A stretch of 64,000 bases of DNA from JAQGMJ01 sp036498945 (GTDB lineage Bacteria; Pseudomonadota; Gammaproteobacteria; Burkholderiales; JAEUOS01), in contig DASYEQ010000135.1 in the NCBI GenBank assembly GCA_036498945.1, positions 124,001-188,000 of the forward strand. Reading direction: 5' to 3'. The notes beneath the pieces are model-generated. The model worked only from the letters and a program-made list of their open reading frames with translations. It did not search any database and was not told where the DNA came from. Of this stretch, positions 63,153 through 64,000 are shown one piece after another. Within the stretch, counting starts at the first letter, position 1. The number at the start of each line of letters is the position of its first letter. A program made the translations under genes and the position numbers.

Positions 63153-64000
63153 ATGGCCGCCCGCCCGAAACGCAAAGTCATCATCACTTGTGCCGTCACC
63201 GGCGCAATTCATACGCCGACGATGTCGCCGTACCTGCCGATCACGCCCAAGGAGATCGCCGACGCGGCGGTGGAAGCCGCGCAGGCCGGCGCCTCCATCG
63301 TGCACCTGCACGCGCGCGACCCGAAGACCGGCCAGCCGACGCAGGACCCGAAGTACTTCGAGGAATTCGCCAAGGACATCAAGAGCCGCTCCGACGTGGT
63401 GATCAACTTCACCACCGGCGGCGCGCCGACCATGCTGGTCGAAGAACGCCTGCAGCCGACGCTGAAGCTCAAGCCCGAAGTGGCCTCGCTCAACATGGGC
63501 TCGATGAACTTCGGCCTGTATCCCATGCTGGGGCGCTACAAGGACTGGAAGCACGACTGGGAAGAAAAGTACCTGAAGGAGTCGGACGACCGCATCTTCC
63601 GCAACACGTTCAAGGACATCGAGAACATCCTCACCTCGTGCCGCGAGAACCATACGCGCTTCGAGATCGAGTGCTACGACGTCGGCCACCTGTACACTGC
63701 GCTGCACTTCCTCGAGCGCGGCCTGTTGAAGCCGCCGCTTTTCATCCAGTCGGTGTTCGGCATTCTCGGCGGCATGGGCAACCATCCAGAAGACGTGATG
63801 ATGATGAAGCGCACCGCCGACCGCCTGTTCGGCAACGACTACGTGTGGTCGGTGCTGGGCGCGGGCCGGCAGCAGATGCCGATCGCGGCGATGTCCACCG
63901 TGATGGGCGGCAACGTGCGTGTCGGCCTGGAAGACTCTCTGTGGGACGGCCCGGGCAGCCTGGCCAAGACCAATGCGATGCAGGTGCAGCGTATCCGCTC
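63153..64000 (+). CDS. BKACE-family beta-keto acid cleavage enzyme, 3' end cut by window edge
   Basis: The first 282 codons are visible, starting MAARPKRKVIITCAVTGAIH. BKACE (DUF849) enzymes condense a beta-keto acid with acetyl-CoA and cleave it; the type member acts on 3-keto-5-aminohexanoate in lysine fermentation. The zinc site HLHARD and the glutamate in FEIECYDVGHLYTA are present, as are NFTTGGAPTM and SVFGILGGMGNHP. The substrate varies widely in this family, and neighbours beyond the edge would be needed to choose it. Confidence 0.93.
   Translation, partial: MAARPKRKVIITCAVTGAIHTPTMSPYLPITPKEIADAAVEAAQAGASIVHLHARDPKTGQPTQDPKYFEEFAKDIKSRSDVVINFTTGGAPTMLVEERLQPTLKLKPEVASLNMGSMNFGLYPMLGRYKDWKHDWEEKYLKESDDRIFRNTFKDIENILTSCRENHTRFEIECYDVGHLYTALHFLERGLLKPPLFIQSVFGILGGMGNHPEDVMMMKRTADRLFGNDYVWSVLGAGRQQMPIAAMSTVMGGNVRVGLEDSLWDGPGSLAKTNAMQVQRIR

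Overview
The window is GC-rich, densely packed chromosomal DNA from a betaproteobacterium, most like Burkholderiales. The evidence is gene order: yicC-gmk-rpoZ-spoT, csp-clpS-clpA, rpe...gph-trpEGDC, ybaK/folB/plsY/tsaD...rpsU-yqeY, and divergent pobA/pobR. I cannot name a genus. I see no rRNA, tRNA, CRISPR array, prophage or complete insertion sequence.

Layout. 1-2.4 kb (minus): a MoxR ATPase, a GNAT acetyltransferase and a VWA protein that runs off the left edge. 2.7-3.5 kb: two small cytochromes c. 3.7-5.6 kb (minus): PP2C phosphatase and Ser/Thr kinase, followed by a 265-bp palindromic MITE-like element. 6-10.2 kb: yicC, gmk, rpoZ, spoT. 10.3-16.8 kb: housekeeping genes (quinone oxidoreductase, ogt, xerD, ybaK, folB, plsY, tsaD). 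16.9-22.6 kb: a heavy-metal-type RND efflux operon placed between tsaD and rpsU. 22.7-28.8 kb: rpsU, yqeY, DUF192, rluE, csp, clpS, clpA. 29-30.6 kb: flavocytochrome c sulfide dehydrogenase pair. 30.7-38 kb (minus): xthA, a glutaredoxin-like protein, prlC, folD, an aldo/keto reductase and an FGGY kinase. 38-45.6 kb: rpe, a tandem glycine riboswitch controlling a dadA-like gene, gph, a tryptophan-rich leader peptide with an attenuator, trpEGDC and a PPC/DUF296 protein. 45.6-49.1 kb (minus): M61 protease, mocA, xdhC. 49.3-54.3 kb: a phytoene-desaturase-like flavoprotein, a lipoprotein hydrolase, DUF1993, a 13-bp tandem repeat array, a small HD alarmone-hydrolase-like gene and a membrane protein. 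54.4-64 kb: a GGDEF-EAL protein, pobA/pobR with a three-half-site operator, two exported unknowns, acuI, a frameshifted nei, an LprI-like protein and a partial BKACE enzyme.

The most unusual feature is a family of composite intergenic hairpin elements, found six times (near 3.5, 10.2, 14.05, 23.0, 28.85 and 30.7 kb). Hairpin A has an invariant-looking core, AAAAGTA, six bases, TACTTTT, inside outer stems that differ between copies but still pair. Hairpin B is built on CCGGC/GCCGG. Four copies then carry an ordinary intrinsic terminator. In those four, hairpin A starts within about two bases of a stop codon. The changed but still paired outer stems argue for selection on structure. I do not recognise the family.

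Regulation read from sequence includes the tandem glycine riboswitch, the trp leader/attenuator, the PobR operator, a long csp leader, a possibly leaderless clpS transcript, and divergent folB/plsY promoters with identical -10 boxes.
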